64,000 bases of DNA from Maribacter ulvicola (GTDB taxonomy: Bacteria; Bacteroidota; Bacteroidia; Flavobacteriales; Flavobacteriaceae). The stretch spans positions 496,001 to 560,000 of the forward strand of contig NZ_FTMA01000001.1 in NCBI RefSeq assembly GCF_900155985.1. Reading direction: 5' to 3'. Shown in pieces: positions 1-11,352 of this stretch. The position numbers and the translations under genes were made by a program. The notes beneath the pieces are model-generated. The model saw nothing but the letters and a program-made list of their open reading frames with translations, was not told where the DNA came from and ran no database searches. The first letter of the stretch is position 1. Each line of letters opens with the position of its first letter.

Positions 1-535
1 AGCCGGTAATTGTAAAAAGTAAAAGCGCTAGGCCCATTATCGATGTATAAAAAACTTTGATCTGTTTGTTACTAGTGCCCAAATAGTCATCTAAAATTGA
101 ACCATCATGTAGTTGTTCTATGAGGTCAGAATACCTTTGCTCTATATGAAGTAATTTACCTGTAGTACCGTCTAATTGCAATCCCCATAAATGATCAGCA
201 TATATAAATTTTACCATGCCTTTCTCTTTTCTAATGTCTATGCGGTCTATTTCAGTAGACAAATCTTTAGAAATTGATTCCAAAAGGTAGGTGTTGGCAA
301 GCGTGTGTAAACTATCTATTGGCAACCAATCTCGTAGTTCAGTTGATGTTCCGGTATATGATTTAGACAAAATGACTCCCCCACTATGCTTTTTCCACCC
401 TAAAAGTAATCCGGTAATAGAGATTATAAAGAAGAAAATAAACAAGGCGGCACCAGTAGCTCTATGTACTTTCCTGAATACTCTAAGGATTTTAGCTTGT
501 TTTTTTCTTGAAATATTTTTAGCCATTGATACCAT
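1..535 (-). CDS. PepSY-associated TM helix protein, partial (3' end beyond window)
   Basis: The minus-strand frame is open from an ATG at 535 (a second in-frame ATG lies at 526) to the window edge, giving about 178 N-terminal residues. A basic N-terminus is followed by a membrane helix at about residues 28-46 ending in GWKKH, then a soluble stretch containing DGTTGKLLHIEQR near residue 125, which resembles a PepSY unit. A second hydrophobic helix begins at the edge. This layout fits the PepSY-associated TM family, often linked to siderophore or iron reduction in the inner membrane. It is divergent from katG. The family call is good; the exact role is unknown. Confidence 0.72.
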   Translation of the reverse strand, partial: MVSMAKNISRKKQAKILRVFRKVHRATGAALFIFFFIISITGLLLGWKKHSGGVILSKSYTGTSTELRDWLPIDSLHTLANTYLLESISKDLSTEIDRIDIRKEKGMVKFIYADHLWGLQLDGTTGKLLHIEQRYSDLIEQLHDGSILDDYLGTSNKQIKVFYTSIMGLALLLFTITG

Positions 536-3130
<2,595 letters not shown>

Positions 3131-3152
3131 TAGATATATTGAATAATGATAT

Positions 3153-3182
3153 AAAAGGGAACTCGTTGGAGTTCCCTTTTTT
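3153..3182 (+). terminator. Intrinsic terminator of katG
   Basis: GGGAACTC at 3157-3164 pairs with GAGTTCCC at 3169-3176 around a GTTG loop and is followed directly by six T residues. It begins 23 bases after the katG stop. Confidence 0.85.
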
Positions 3183-3770
3183 CTTTTACATAGAATGCTA
3201 TGAGTTGAAAGATTCTCCAAAGGTAACTGATAGTTATCAGGTTCTTAAAGTGAATATTCTTTTTGCTCCAAGTCATTATTGATATGTTGGTATAGGGTTG
3301 TGTGCATAACATCATTTAATAACGATTGGTACAATGTGTTAATGTCATTGGTATTACTATATACTTGACCGTAATTTTCCTTTGGCTTAAGGGCTTTGGA
3401 TTAAAAGAAATGTATTCCTACCCCATCTTTTTCTATCCTCAAATACTCAGGGTAATCAAGAGCATCTGTTTTATTAAATCCGTGGGATTTTTTATAGTAC
3501 CATAGTGTATTTTATTCATTTCGAATAGTTAGTTTGTGGTGTATTGCTGTGACCATAGTTTATATATTAAGATATTATCTAAATTACTACAACTTTATTG
3601 AAAATGTGAGTGTTGGGCTATCTTCATATCGTAGGAAACAAAATTCTGTGTGGTCAATAAGTTGCAATAGTCATTTTAACGGTAGTGTTTTGTAACAAAT
3701 GTGTTATACATCCTACTAATAATAGGAAGGCTTTTACTATCTTCAAATATTAATTTTAAAAGAAAAAAAT
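3183..3770. other. 588-base stretch without an intact gene
   Basis: Between the katG terminator and the SPFH gene no intact gene is seen. The minus strand at 3245-3511 holds a broken, protein-like frame described separately. The rest is AT-rich. A short palindromic TTTGTTACAAA-like sequence lies near 3690, about 80 bases before the SPFH start, and may be regulatory or chance. Confidence 0.45.
3245..3511 (-). pseudogene. Decayed gene remnant of unknown family
   Basis: One minus-strand frame reads 36 protein-like residues (including the segment DYPEYLRIEKDGVGIHFF), then a TAA, then continues in the same frame for 51 hydrophilic, protein-like residues (including QSLLNDVMHTTLYQHINND) to a second stop. 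There is no plausible start codon. More stops lie just upstream. Composition unlike random AT-rich DNA and continuity across a single in-frame stop suggest a remnant of a lost gene. I do not recognise the family, and chance cannot be ruled out. Confidence 0.3.
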
Positions 3771-4700
3771 ATGGGCTCATTTATTTGGATTCCGGTTGTA
3801 TTATTGGTGATTTTCACCATTCTATCGGGTGTATTTATTGTAAAACAGCAAACAGCGGTTTTAATAGAAACTTTTGGGAAATTTACTAGCGTAAGACAAT
3901 CTGGTATTCAATTTAAAATACCATTTGTGCAGCGTATTGCCGCTAGAATAGGTTTAAAAATTCAGCAATTAGATGTAATTATTGAAACAAAAACGCTGGA
4001 TGACGTATTCGTAAAATTGAAAGTATCTGTGCAATATGTCGTTATTAGAGAAAAAGTATATGATGCCTATTATAAATTAGAATATCCGCATGAGCAAATT
4101 ACTTCTTATGTATTTGATGTTGTACGTGCAGAAGTGCCCAAAATGAAGTTGGATGATGTCTTTGTAAAGAAAGATGATATTGCAATTGCAGTAAAATCAG
4201 AATTACAAGAAGCCATGCTAGATTATGGTTTTGACATTATTAAGACTTTGGTAACGGATATTGATCCTGATCCACAGGTAAAAGAAGCTATGAACCGTAT
4301 TAATGCTTCTGAACGTCAAAAAACAGCTGCGCAGTTTGAAGGTGATGCCGCTCGTATTTTAATTGTAGAAAAAGCAAAAGCTGAGGCAGAAAGCAAAAGA
4401 TTACAGGGACAAGGTATTGCTGATCAACGTAGGGAAATTGCTCGTGGTCTAGAAGAATCTGTTGAAGTCTTAAATAAGGTTGGTATTAATTCTCAAGAAG
4501 CTTCTGCCCTAATTGTGGTAACACAACATTATGATACGCTGCAAAGTATTGGTGAAGAGACCAACACCAACTTAATATTGTTACCTAATTCACCGCAAGC
4601 TGGCAGTGATATGCTAAATAATATGGTAGCTAGTTTTACCGCTAGTAATATGATTGGCGAAAGCATGAAGAAAACCAATAAACCTAAGATTAAGGAATAA
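3771..4700 (+). CDS. SPFH/band 7 (stomatin-like) membrane protein
   Basis: The 309 residues start with a membrane helix (about 4-24), followed by a band-7 domain (about 25-190) and an Ala/Glu/Lys-rich coiled coil (about 190-255) containing GDAARILIVEKAKAEAESKR. Such proteins oligomerise on the inner membrane in lipid-ordered domains and often regulate proteases or membrane organisation. The segments AYYKLEYPHEQITSYVFDV and KLDDVFVKKDDIA recall the plant hypersensitive-induced-response (HIR) branch more than HflK/HflC. No NfeD-type partner gene is adjacent, so it stands alone. The start is the only good ATG, right after an A-rich stretch. The family is certain; the role is unknown. Confidence 0.88.
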   Translation: MGSFIWIPVVLLVIFTILSGVFIVKQQTAVLIETFGKFTSVRQSGIQFKIPFVQRIAARIGLKIQQLDVIIETKTLDDVFVKLKVSVQYVVIREKVYDAYYKLEYPHEQITSYVFDVVRAEVPKMKLDDVFVKKDDIAIAVKSELQEAMLDYGFDIIKTLVTDIDPDPQVKEAMNRINASERQKTAAQFEGDAARILIVEKAKAEAESKRLQGQGIADQRREIARGLEESVEVLNKVGINSQEASALIVVTQHYDTLQSIGEETNTNLILLPNSPQAGSDMLNNMVASFTASNMIGESMKKTNKPKIKE

Positions 4701-4730
4701 CCTTTTTACTTTCTTATTATCTTTTATATG

Positions 4731-4763
4731 AATCCTGGAAACCTATGTTTTCGGGATTTTTTG
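4731..4763 (+). terminator. Probable terminator after the SPFH gene
   Basis: AATCC and GAAAC on the left can pair with GTTTTC and GGATT on the right, with a minor bulge, followed by TTTTTTG. It begins about 30 bases after the stop. The stem is weaker than the other terminators here. Confidence 0.45.
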
Positions 4764-4882
4764 TGTATAAATTGTTTTAATCCTTAGTCTTGTTCTTTTT
4801 AGAATTTCAGAATGACCTATTTCTTATTTTAAAGAATCTAGAAAGGTTTTTCATTATAAATAATACCAATAGGTCTAAATAA

Positions 4883-4923
4883 AAAAATCCACTTGTAAAC
4901 GCTTTGTCTGCAAGTGGATTTTT
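4883..4923 (-). terminator. Terminator of glnS (bidirectional hairpin)
   Basis: AAAAATCCACTTG at 4883-4895 pairs perfectly with CAAGTGGATTTTT at 4911-4923. On the minus strand it is followed by a longer T run, so it best serves glnS. It may also stop plus-strand transcripts from the SPFH gene. Confidence 0.8.
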
Positions 4924-4979
4924 ATAATAAACCTTAATGAAGTTGGTTATAGTAATAAGAATTACTTATACTGTTTATT

Positions 4980-6656
4980 CTATTGAATTTTAGCCCAAGA
5001 ATCCCGTAAGCCTACGGTTCTGTTAAAAACTAATTTATCGGTAGTGGTGTCTGGGTCAACACAGAAATATCCGATACGTTGAAATTGAACGCGGTCCCCA
5101 ACTTGGGCTTCTTTAAGATGAGGCTCAACATAACCGGTAATTACTTCTAAAGATGCTGGATTTATAAATTCCATAAAATCCTTGTCCTTATGTGTGTCTG
5201 GACTTTCATCTGTAAATAAACGATCGTATAAGCGAACTTCTGCTTTAACAGCATGTTTTATGGAAACCCAATGTAAGGTTCCTTTTACTTTTCGCAAACT
5301 TTCTTCGGTTCCACTACCACTTTTACTTTTTGGGTCATACGTACATTGTACTTCTATAATATTCCCTTCAGTATCCTTTGTGCAAGATACTGCTTTAATA
5401 ATGTATGCATTCTTTAAGCGAACTTCTTTGCCTAGTTTTAACCTAAAGAACTTCTTATTGGCTTCTTCTCTAAAATCTTCCCTTTCTATATAGAATTCTT
5501 TTGAGAAAGGAACTTTTCTAGAACCTGCACTTTCATCTTCTGGGTTATTCTCAGCATATAACCACTCTTCTTCACCTTCTGGGTAATTGGTAATAACTAC
5601 TTTCAAAGGATCTAATACGCCCATAACTCTTGGAGCAACTTTATTTAGGTGGTCACGTACTTGAAACTCCAATAAAGAAACATCTATTAAATTATCTCTT
5701 TTTGCTATACCTATAGTGTCGGTAAAATTACGGATAGATTCTGGAGTATACCCTCTTCTTCTAAGACCTGATATGGTTGGCATTCTAGGATCGTCCCAAG
5801 AATCAACAACACCTTTTTCTACTAATTGTGCCAGTTTTCGTTTGCTAACTACGGTATGACTTAAGTTTCTACGGGCAAACTCTCGTTGTTTAGGTCTTAC
5901 TTTAGTTGGTTCATATACCTGATCTAAAAACCAGTTATATAGCTCGCGGTGCATAGCAAATTCTAAGGTACAGAAGGAATGGGATACTTGTTCTATATAA
6001 TCACTTTCACCATGTGTCCAATCGTACATCGGATAAATACACCAATCGGTATTTGTTCTGTGGTGTGCTTTATGTAGAATACGGTACATAATTGGGTCCC
6101 TCATCAGCATATTAGAAGAAGCCATATCAATTTTGGCTCTTAGTACGTGAGTTCCTTCTTCAAATTCACCGCTTTTCATTTTTTCGAAAAGCTCCAAATT
6201 CTCTTCTATTGATCTATTTCTATTTGGACTATCGGTTCCAGGTGTTGTAGGTGTTCCTTTTTGGGTGGCCATAGCCTCAGAAGATTGATTGTCTACATAT
6301 GCCTTACCTTGTTTGATCAATTCAGTGGCCCAATCATATAATTGCTGAAAATAATCAGACGCATACCGTTCGGTATCCCACTTAAAACCTAACCATTCTA
6401 CATCCTTTTTTATGGCATCTACAAATTCTTGCTCTTCTTTAGCTGGGTTGGTATCATCAAACCTCAGATTTACAGGTGCGTTATACCTAAGACCTAAACC
6501 AAAGTTTAAGCAAATAGAACTCGCATGGCCAATATGAAGGTAACCATTTGGTTCTGGAGGAAAACGAAAACGTAATTCATCTTTGGTATAACCATTTACC
6601 AAGTCCTCTTCAACAATTTGTTCAATAAAATTCAAAGACTTCGTTGTCTCGCTCAT
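4980..6656 (-). CDS. glnS: Glutaminyl-tRNA synthetase
   Basis: Charges tRNA-Gln with glutamine in the cytosol. The class I signature PNGYLHIGHA carries HIGH at residues 41-44, and the KMSKS-equivalent VVSKRKL lies near residues 269-275. The anticodon-binding beta-barrel domains follow, and the total of 558 residues is normal. I place the start at the ATG at 6656 (MSETTKSLN) rather than the in-frame TTG 15 bases upstream, because ATG is favoured and a -7 box sits at 6676-6683. It is divergent from the adhesin locus and has its own terminator, so it is probably monocistronic. Confidence 0.97.
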   Translation of the reverse strand: MSETTKSLNFIEQIVEEDLVNGYTKDELRFRFPPEPNGYLHIGHASSICLNFGLGLRYNAPVNLRFDDTNPAKEEQEFVDAIKKDVEWLGFKWDTERYASDYFQQLYDWATELIKQGKAYVDNQSSEAMATQKGTPTTPGTDSPNRNRSIEENLELFEKMKSGEFEEGTHVLRAKIDMASSNMLMRDPIMYRILHKAHHRTNTDWCIYPMYDWTHGESDYIEQVSHSFCTLEFAMHRELYNWFLDQVYEPTKVRPKQREFARRNLSHTVVSKRKLAQLVEKGVVDSWDDPRMPTISGLRRRGYTPESIRNFTDTIGIAKRDNLIDVSLLEFQVRDHLNKVAPRVMGVLDPLKVVITNYPEGEEEWLYAENNPEDESAGSRKVPFSKEFYIEREDFREEANKKFFRLKLGKEVRLKNAYIIKAVSCTKDTEGNIIEVQCTYDPKSKSGSGTEESLRKVKGTLHWVSIKHAVKAEVRLYDRLFTDESPDTHKDKDFMEFINPASLEVITGYVEPHLKEAQVGDRVQFQRIGYFCVDPDTTTDKLVFNRTVGLRDSWAKIQ

Positions 6657-6675
6657 GTCATTATTTTTCAAGCTA

Positions 6676-6683
6676 CAAAAGTA
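6676..6683 (-). promoter_or_regulatory. Candidate -7 box of glnS (TACTTTTG)
   Basis: On the minus strand the octamer matches TAnnTTTG and ends 19 bases before the chosen ATG, implying a short leader. No clear -33 TTTG was found. Confidence 0.4.
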
Positions 6684-6881
6684 GCAAAATTGCCTTAATT
6701 GGTAGGTTTAAAAAAAGATCACCTTATATAAAATGTGTTTCACAACAGAAATCTTACTTCCGACAACATAAAATTCCCTTTCGTCCCGTTTAATAACATA
6801 TTTGTCTAAGAAATGTTGGGAATGTAAAAAACTTATTAACCGACTTTTCAACCGTAGTGGCCCCCTTAACTACAAATACTT

Positions 6882-9128
6882 ATGAAAACCTTGAAGAAAC
6901 TTACCGTATTTACAGCACTATCCATGCTATTCTGCGCTTTTCAATTATCTGCGCAAGCAATTGTAATCAATGCTCCAGTACCTGCAGACAATCCAAATTT
7001 GTCTGGAAGTACTCCGTGGACAGCAATGTGTGCAGGAAATTCTGGATTTAATGAATATTTTGTCAATATTACTTGGATTGGTACCGCTAATGCCGGTAAC
7101 AAATTTATTCTTGAATTATCTGATGCCAGTGGCAATTTTGATAATGTGCAAACATTACAAACCATTACCGATAAAAATGATGTAAAGGATTTTGATGTCA
7201 GTTTTGCCATACCTACGGATATGCGCGGAGATGGATATAAGCTGAGAGTACGTAGTACAGATCCTGAAAAGATAGGTAGTGAATCTCCTGCTTACAATAT
7301 GTATTATATGGATGTTACTTCTAACCTTAATATTAGTGAGAAGGGTGATGGCGTACCTCCAGGAACTGTTTGTAGTACAGGTCCTATCACCCTGCAAGTT
7401 GACAATGTTACCAATCCAGAAACCTATCAGTATATTTGGTTTAGAAGTGGTACAGAATTAACTGGTGAAACCGGTCATACAATTAACGTAACACAATCTG
7501 GTATGTACAATGCATATATTGATTATGGACCTAGATGTACAGGATCTGGTAATACAGATTCTAATATGGTAGATGTTACTATTGGTGGTTCTGGAACTGG
7601 AATAGCTGTCATCGCGCCAAGCAAAACAGCATTGTGTAGTACAGATAATGAAACTTTAAGTATTGACCAAACAAACCCCGCTTGGAACTATCAATGGTTT
7701 AAAGATGATGTTGCCATTACAGGAGCTACCACAACTACATATACAGTAGATGCTTCAAATGTCGGCTTTGAAGGTGACTATGCCGTTGAAATATCCGGTA
7801 CCGGAATGTGTAATGAAAGATCAGCCAGTGTTACCATTACCAATGCAGAGTTGTTTACGGTTACCGTAGAAAATGATGTCAATATGGTAATATTACCAAC
7901 CCAAAGTCAAGTGTTGACCGTTAGTTCTTCTGCAAATATGCCGAGCTATAAATGGTTTAGAAATGCTATTGAAATATCCGGAGAGACTAGTAATTCAATT
8001 ACCATTTCTGAAGAGGGGGAATATTACGCAGAAGTAACCCAAACCGGCGGAACATGTGCTATATCCTCTAAAAACTCTGATGCTACAACAGTTGTATCAC
8101 CTGCTTCTTTTGAAATTTCAATTGATTATACCAATTCGTATACGTCTTGCCAATCTACCAGCAGTGTTCTTGGTATAGATGTAATTAATGCCGTCGCTGC
8201 AGATGGTACCAAGACAGATGTTACCAGTGCTTTAGTTGATGGTTTTACTTATCAATGGAAAAGGGATGGAGAAGTTATTAGTGGCGCAACAGCTAGTAGT
8301 ATAAGTTTGGCATCCAATTTAGAAAATGGAGATTATGAGGTAAGCGCTACGGTTAATGGTTTCAATGCAAATTCAAACATGTTACCAATTCAATTATTGA
8401 CAAGTGAAATCGTTACCATAACCAGTACTGGAACTGTATTTTGTACTGGTGGCGAAACCATAACATTAAATACTACCGCTGATTTAAGTACTTCATCTTA
8501 CAAGTGGCAATTAGATGGTGAGACAATTAATACAAGTGATGCGGTATTAACAATATCTACACCGGGAACCTATACTTTGGCAGTAGACAGAGACGGTTGT
8601 CCTTTAATCTCCAATGAAATTACTATAAGTCCGTTGGATGAGAACTTAATTACATTAGATCCAGGTGCTGAAATGGTGATGCCGGAAGGTACTACAAGAA
8701 CCGTTACGGCAAGTGGAGGTACGGCGTATAGATGGGTAGATGCCAATGGAGTGGAATTAGGCAATGCCGACAGCATTACGCTTACTGACGCTGGTAGCTA
8801 TACCTTAATTGCGTCAATAGATAATTGTGAAATCATTAGACAGGTTGAAGTAACTTATTTGGACACCTTTAAAGTACCTAATGTTATTACAGTGAATGGA
8901 GATGGCATAAACGATCAATGGGTAATTCCTAATTCATACTCCAATAAGGCAGATGTTAATGTAATTATATACAATGAACAAGGTCAAGAGATTGTTAACG
9001 AATTTGATTATAAAAATAATTGGCCGCAATCAACTACGGCGTTCACCAAACAAAATATGGTATTCTATTATAAAATTAGGAGTGCCAGTGAAGTCCTTAA
9101 ACAAGGTACTATCACAGTAATACGTTAA
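6882..9128 (+). CDS. Secreted T9SS type B protein with Ig-like domains (SprC-like)
   Basis: The 748-residue protein starts with a clear signal peptide ending near LSAQA (residue 26). At least six Ig-like modules follow, each marked by a YxW core such as YIWFRSG, YQWFKDD, YKWFRNA, YQWKRDG and YKWQLDG, at about residues 184, 270, 356, 457 and 540. The last 90 residues (from about 660, FKVPNVITVNGDGINDQW) form the gliding-motility-associated type B C-terminal sorting domain, so it should cross the outer membrane by T9SS. It lies 7 bases before a PorP/SprF gene, and the order matches sprC-sprD-sprB-sprF of Flavobacterium johnsoniae. The sprC identity is inferred from synteny only. Confidence 0.82.
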   Translation: MKTLKKLTVFTALSMLFCAFQLSAQAIVINAPVPADNPNLSGSTPWTAMCAGNSGFNEYFVNITWIGTANAGNKFILELSDASGNFDNVQTLQTITDKNDVKDFDVSFAIPTDMRGDGYKLRVRSTDPEKIGSESPAYNMYYMDVTSNLNISEKGDGVPPGTVCSTGPITLQVDNVTNPETYQYIWFRSGTELTGETGHTINVTQSGMYNAYIDYGPRCTGSGNTDSNMVDVTIGGSGTGIAVIAPSKTALCSTDNETLSIDQTNPAWNYQWFKDDVAITGATTTTYTVDASNVGFEGDYAVEISGTGMCNERSASVTITNAELFTVTVENDVNMVILPTQSQVLTVSSSANMPSYKWFRNAIEISGETSNSITISEEGEYYAEVTQTGGTCAISSKNSDATTVVSPASFEISIDYTNSYTSCQSTSSVLGIDVINAVAADGTKTDVTSALVDGFTYQWKRDGEVISGATASSISLASNLENGDYEVSATVNGFNANSNMLPIQLLTSEIVTITSTGTVFCTGGETITLNTTADLSTSSYKWQLDGETINTSDAVLTISTPGTYTLAVDRDGCPLISNEITISPLDENLITLDPGAEMVMPEGTTRTVTASGGTAYRWVDANGVELGNADSITLTDAGSYTLIASIDNCEIIRQVEVTYLDTFKVPNVITVNGDGINDQWVIPNSYSNKADVNVIIYNEQGQEIVNEFDYKNNWPQSTTAFTKQNMVFYYKIRSASEVLKQGTITVIR

Positions 9129-9135
9129 GCTCACC

Positions 9136-11352
9136 ATGCTAAAGAAAAGTGTTTTATACCTATTGTTATTTGTGTTTGCTATCATGAAAGTTAGTGGGCA
9201 AGAGGAAAGTCCGTTCGTATCATACGATGTTCCTGCTCAGAACTTATTGAAGTACAACCGTTTTTTAATCAACCCAACGTTTTCAACGGTAAGGGAAGAT
9301 AAATCCTATATCAATTTATTACACCGAAACCAATCGGTACAATTTGATGATAACAATCAAAACTATTTCTTAAGCTACAGTGGTCGTATTAGTGACAGAA
9401 CCGGACTTGGTTTAAGTCTATATTCTCAAAGAGAAGGTACCCTTAGTAACTTTGGTGTACTTGCAAATTATGCCTACGGTATAAAGTTGAACGACAAAAG
9501 TAATTTTACTTTTGGAGCCAACGTATCTTATTATCAAAGCGGATTTGATAACGGTAGAGCATCTACTATTGAAGATGATCCGTTTTTGGCAGGTCTGCAA
9601 GATCAAAGCTTACTATCTTTTCAGCCGGGTTTCAATCTCTCATATGGAAAATTTGATGTAGGTATGTTCGCTGAAAACCTTTTTGATTACAACTTAAAAA
9701 ATAGTGAGTCCGTAACTGAATTTAAGGATAAAACATATTCTGCACACTTGCAATATACCCATCAGTTTGAAAACAAAGAGGGTGTTTTTGAGCAAGCTAG
9801 GCTAATGCCTTTGGCCAGGGTTAGAAAGGTTGGTGAAGAAGATGTAACCCTGGGAGGAAGTTTAATTCTTGACCTTCCAAAATTAGGATGGATCCAAGGT
9901 GGGTATGATAGTTTCTATGGGGCAGCTGCTGGTGTAGGCTTCAATCTTAACCAACGAATTTCTCTTGGATATACTATGGAAAAAGGATTATCAAATAATT
10001 TTGATAATTTCGGACTTACCCATGAAATATCAGTAGCCTATTCCTTCTCTCCAAATCTTACAGAAGATAGGGTAATGTTAGAAGACGATTACGAAGATGA
10101 TTTGGTACAAAGTAATGAGGAGCCTGAAAATATTGCCACGAATGAAGAGATTGAAGAGTTGAAAATGAAGTTGGCAGAAAATGATGCAATTATTGAAGAA
10201 TTAATGTTTCGTCAAGATTCGTTGGAAGCTATTCGTCAATCTGATTTAGAAAAACGTTTTGCAATGGTAATGCGTATGGTACGTAACGAAACCAACGGGG
10301 AAAGACCAGACTTAGAAGATAAAGCAAAAGAGCTTTTCCTCGATGAGAATAGTATTTCTACTATTGCTTCTAACTACAATGCCAGCAATTCTGGTGAGCA
10401 AGAAATTATTTCTAATGATAACCCAAGTAGTTCTAGGAAATCAGTTGCACCTAATCAAACAAGAAAATCAACACATCAAAATAGTGTAGCGGCAGTTTCA
10501 AACGAAAAAAATAATTCTGATGCTAGTAAACAAGAGGTAAAGGAATTTACCAAATCAACTACAACTTACGTTGATCGTGGGTATCAGAATCAAGTACAAC
10601 CAAAAGATGGAATAGCTGCCAATAAAAGGAGAACTACTATGACACCAGCTGCAACTATTACAGAAGTAGCTCTAGACGCAGTAAAAAGTCAACGATTTAA
10701 GAACTTGCCAGATGTTACAGATGGTTACTATATCGTGGCCAATGTGTACAAAGGGGGACAGTATATGAATAACTTTATAAAAAACCTAAGGGCTAAGGGT
10801 ATTGATGCTGACTATATTGATAATCCAAATACAGGGTTAAAGTATGTGTACTTACAACGTTTTGGAACTTTTAAAGAAGCCGTTGCTGCACATGATTCTA
10901 AAATGAGCGGAGCCTATGATGGTGCTATGTGGATTATGAATGTTGATAATCGCTATACTAATGAGGCCTATGCAAATAATGTCAATAAGATTAAAGAAAA
11001 GTCATCTAAGTATGACGCTAAAGTTCTTACCTCAAAGGAGGTGGTTAAAGATAATGTAGAGGCTAGAGAGGGTGGTTCAAAACCTTATGTTTTAGCGGGT
11101 GGCGGCGCTAGTTATTACTTGATTGCAAATGTATTTGCCAACCCTAGTAATGCAAAAAAGTTTGTAGCGCTGTTAAATTCTTTTGGGTTAAGTGCTAGTT
11201 ACTTTACCAATCCAAAGAATAATTATAAATACGTATATCTTAAAAAACATGATTCTTGGACCAAAGCTTTGATCTCTTATTACTCTAAGCTAAACGATGC
11301 TTATACAGATGAAATGTGGATCATGAGGGTAAATCAAAACCTACTGGTATAA
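9136..11352 (+). CDS. PorP/SprF-family protein with C-terminal SPOR-like repeats (SprD-like)
   Basis: The signal peptide ends near VSGQ. Residues about 25-320 form a PorP/SprF-type outer-membrane barrel (NRFLINPTFSTVREDKSY at the start, HEISVAYSFSPN at the end). A coiled-coil stretch (about 340-395) and a Ser/Asn-rich linker (about 400-520) follow. Two related modules, about 526-606 and 657-738, each run from YYIVANV/YYLIANV to MWIMxV and look like SPOR domains, which commonly bind denuded peptidoglycan. The fold could tether a barrel-linked adhesin complex to the wall. It sits 7 bases after the SprC-like gene. PorP/SprF membership is firm; the SPOR call and SprD equivalence are inference. 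Confidence 0.8.
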   Translation: MLKKSVLYLLLFVFAIMKVSGQEESPFVSYDVPAQNLLKYNRFLINPTFSTVREDKSYINLLHRNQSVQFDDNNQNYFLSYSGRISDRTGLGLSLYSQREGTLSNFGVLANYAYGIKLNDKSNFTFGANVSYYQSGFDNGRASTIEDDPFLAGLQDQSLLSFQPGFNLSYGKFDVGMFAENLFDYNLKNSESVTEFKDKTYSAHLQYTHQFENKEGVFEQARLMPLARVRKVGEEDVTLGGSLILDLPKLGWIQGGYDSFYGAAAGVGFNLNQRISLGYTMEKGLSNNFDNFGLTHEISVAYSFSPNLTEDRVMLEDDYEDDLVQSNEEPENIATNEEIEELKMKLAENDAIIEELMFRQDSLEAIRQSDLEKRFAMVMRMVRNETNGERPDLEDKAKELFLDENSISTIASNYNASNSGEQEIISNDNPSSSRKSVAPNQTRKSTHQNSVAAVSNEKNNSDASKQEVKEFTKSTTTYVDRGYQNQVQPKDGIAANKRRTTMTPAATITEVALDAVKSQRFKNLPDVTDGYYIVANVYKGGQYMNNFIKNLRAKGIDADYIDNPNTGLKYVYLQRFGTFKEAVAAHDSKMSGAYDGAMWIMNVDNRYTNEAYANNVNKIKEKSSKYDAKVLTSKEVVKDNVEAREGGSKPYVLAGGGASYYLIANVFANPSNAKKFVALLNSFGLSASYFTNPKNNYKYVYLKKHDSWTKALISYYSKLNDAYTDEMWIMRVNQNLLV

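Noticed and set aside
5182..5493. Plus-strand frame of 103 residues within glnS
   Set aside because: Antisense to a well-supported tRNA synthetase domain.
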